Origin: Vibrio ulleungensis
GTDB taxonomy: Bacteria > Pseudomonadota > Gammaproteobacteria > Enterobacterales > Vibrionaceae
DNA length: 64,000 bases
Direction: 5' to 3'
NCBI RefSeq assembly: GCF_016900875.1
Contig: NZ_JAFEUM010000004.1
Span: forward strand, 124,001-188,000
Each line of letters begins with the position of its first letter. Position 1 is the stretch's first letter. The notes beneath the pieces were generated by a model, which had not been told where the DNA came from, ran no database searches, and saw nothing but the letters and a program-made list of their open reading frames with translations. Shown here piece after piece: positions 62,595 to 64,000 of this stretch. The position numbers and the translations under genes are program-made.

Positions 62595-64000
62595 ATGGAT
62601 AGAACAATGAAAACGCGTCTTGCCACTGTGGTTGCAGCTTCGCTATTAGCATCAGCAGGTGCTTATGCAGACAGTAAAGTGACAGACAAACCTCTGACTT
62701 TGGACATTCACTTCCATACTAAAAAGTATGTGCATAACAATGAATGGCCGGTAGAGAAAGAGGCTGCTCGACTCACTAATGTTAGCTTGAACAACGTTGC
62801 ATCTATGGCAACAACCAAAAGTGAAGAGGCGTTTAACCTGTTGATTGCATCTGGCGATTTGCCAGACATCGTAGGTGGCTCAAGCATTCGTGACAATGTG
62901 AACCGTTACGGTCCAGAAGGGGCATTTGTACCTCTAAACGATCTTATCGATGAGCATGCACCAAACATCAAAGCGTTCTTTGACAAAAACCCAGACATCT
63001 TTGCTTCTATCAAAGCCGCTGACGGTAACGTGTACTACATCCCTTACTTGCCAGACGGCAAATACGGTCGTGGTTACTTCATCCGTTACGACTGGCTAAA
63101 CAAGCTTAACCTTGAAGTACCAAACAACGTAGACGAGCTGTATGAAGTACTTGTTGCCTTCCGTGACCAAGATCCAAACGGCAACGGCAAGAAAGACGAA
63201 GTACCAATGTTCATGCGTCACTGGGAAGAGCTGATCCGTATGGTAACTCTTTGGGACGGTCGTACGTCTGGCTCCGACACCTTCCACGACTTCCACGTAG
63301 TTGATGGTGAAATTCGCCACGGTTACGTTGGTGATGGATACAAAGAAGGTATTAAGAACCTGGCTAAGTGGTACAAAGAAGGTCTGATCGATGCGGAAGT
63401 ATTCACTCGCGGAAGCCGCTCTCGTGAATACCTACTGTCTAACGACTTAGGCGGTATGACGCACGACTGGTTTGCTTCTACCTCTGGCTACAACGATTCA
63501 CTGGCTGACGACATTGAAGGTTTTGAGTTCAAAGCATTCGCGCCACCAGCGTCTAAAGCAGGTCTTCGCATCGAAGAACACCAACGTGCACGTGTTAAAC
63601 CAGAAGGTTGGGCAATTTCGTACACCAACGAACATGCTGTAGAAACCATCAAGTACTTTGATTTCTGGTTTACTCAAGAAGGTCGCCGTTTGGCTAACTT
63701 CGGTATTGAAGGTGAGCACTACACCGTAGTAGACGGTCAGCCTACCTTTAAGAAAGAGATGCTAGAATCTGAAACACCATTGAACGCACAAATGTGGGAA
63801 ATTGGTGCTCAGATCCCACGTGGTTTCCCAATGGATTACTCTTACGAGATCCAGTGGTCAAACAAATACGCTCTAGAAGGTATTGCACTGTACGACCAAG
63901 GTGACTACTTGTTGCCTACTCCGTTCATGGGTGTTTCTATGAACAACAGTGAAAAATCGACTTATGACCGTAACTGGGTAACTATCCGTGACTACATGCT
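62595..64000 (+). CDS. Oligosaccharide-binding protein (LipO/AlgQ type), 3' end beyond window
   Basis: About 468 codons are visible, without a stop, so the gene is cut by the right edge. Start ATG 62595 with AAAGGAAAT; a signal peptide (MKTRLATVVAASLLASAGAYAD) begins at the second Met 62607. The mature protein shows ASGDLPDIVGG, a YFIRYDWLNKLNLEVPNNVDEL segment and RDQDPNGNGKKDEVPMF, in which DPNGNGKKDE is a calcium-binding loop also found in AlgQ and LipO proteins. It captures an oligosaccharide for the ABC importer. Codons are strongly biased. Confidence 0.92.
   Translation, partial: MDRTMKTRLATVVAASLLASAGAYADSKVTDKPLTLDIHFHTKKYVHNNEWPVEKEAARLTNVSLNNVASMATTKSEEAFNLLIASGDLPDIVGGSSIRDNVNRYGPEGAFVPLNDLIDEHAPNIKAFFDKNPDIFASIKAADGNVYYIPYLPDGKYGRGYFIRYDWLNKLNLEVPNNVDELYEVLVAFRDQDPNGNGKKDEVPMFMRHWEELIRMVTLWDGRTSGSDTFHDFHVVDGEIRHGYVGDGYKEGIKNLAKWYKEGLIDAEVFTRGSRSREYLLSNDLGGMTHDWFASTSGYNDSLADDIEGFEFKAFAPPASKAGLRIEEHQRARVKPEGWAISYTNEHAVETIKYFDFWFTQEGRRLANFGIEGEHYTVVDGQPTFKKEMLESETPLNAQMWEIGAQIPRGFPMDYSYEIQWSNKYALEGIALYDQGDYLLPTPFMGVSMNNSEKSTYDRNWVTIRDYM

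Overview
This 64 kb window looks like chromosomal DNA of a marine gammaproteobacterium, most likely a Vibrio or close relative. The GC content is moderate and the gene families are Vibrio-like: CosR/ProXWV osmoprotection, NorRVW-NnrS nitric oxide defence, nasA with cobA-nirBD, TRAP and alginate-type ABC uptake systems, and several c-di-GMP enzymes. I saw no rRNA, tRNA, CRISPR array, phage or insertion sequence. Genus assignment is inference from family content.

Layout. 1-3620 is the tail of an exopolysaccharide cluster: an amidotransferase of the asparagine synthase type (cut by the window edge) and two GT4 glycosyltransferases. It meets a convergent three-gene operon (aldehyde dehydrogenase, DUF4136 lipoprotein, MaoC hydratase; 3613-6515). 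A Lon-like protease (6633-8993) follows, then the osmoprotectant operon proX-proW-proV-cosR (9251-13045). 13417-16385 holds a BOF-family periplasmic protein convergent with a PepSY / response regulator / histidine kinase operon. 16517-23360 is nitrate and nitrite assimilation: cobA-nirB-nirD is divergent from nasA. Both directions have a good sigma-54 promoter, and two NtrC-like sites lie midway between them.

23391-29898 holds an acyltransferase, an AttEFGH-like set (ABC ATPase, FtsX permease, lipocalin-like lipoprotein) and a DMT transporter. 30222-37321 holds a DUF4892-OmpA protein, a PAS-GGDEF-EAL protein, an unrecognised helical protein with its own sigma-54 promoter and NtrC-like site, and a PafA-type phosphatase. 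37434-39644 is a MocR regulator divergent from a flavin split-barrel protein. 39766-45312 is the NO-detoxification block norR, norV-norW-nnrS, with three NorR sites and a sigma-54 promoter.

45428-51715 holds two LysR regulators, a sulfatase, a sugar acetyltransferase, a glycine-zipper protein and a small outer-membrane barrel. 52207-57294 is a TRAP transporter followed by an aldo/keto reductase and a clavaminate-synthase-like 2-oxoglutarate dioxygenase, probably one uptake-and-conversion unit. 57525-59104 has a 51-residue membrane protein behind a perfect CRP site, and a diguanylate cyclase. 59593-64000 is an ABC operon of the AlgS/AlgM1/AlgM2/AlgQ type, cut by the right edge.

The main theme is nitrogen oxides. 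Nitrate to nitrite to ammonium assimilation appears to be run by NtrC and sigma-54, and NO removal by NorR and sigma-54. The same NtrC/sigma-54 signature sits in front of the unrecognised 270-residue protein at 34300-35112, the best candidate here for something undescribed.
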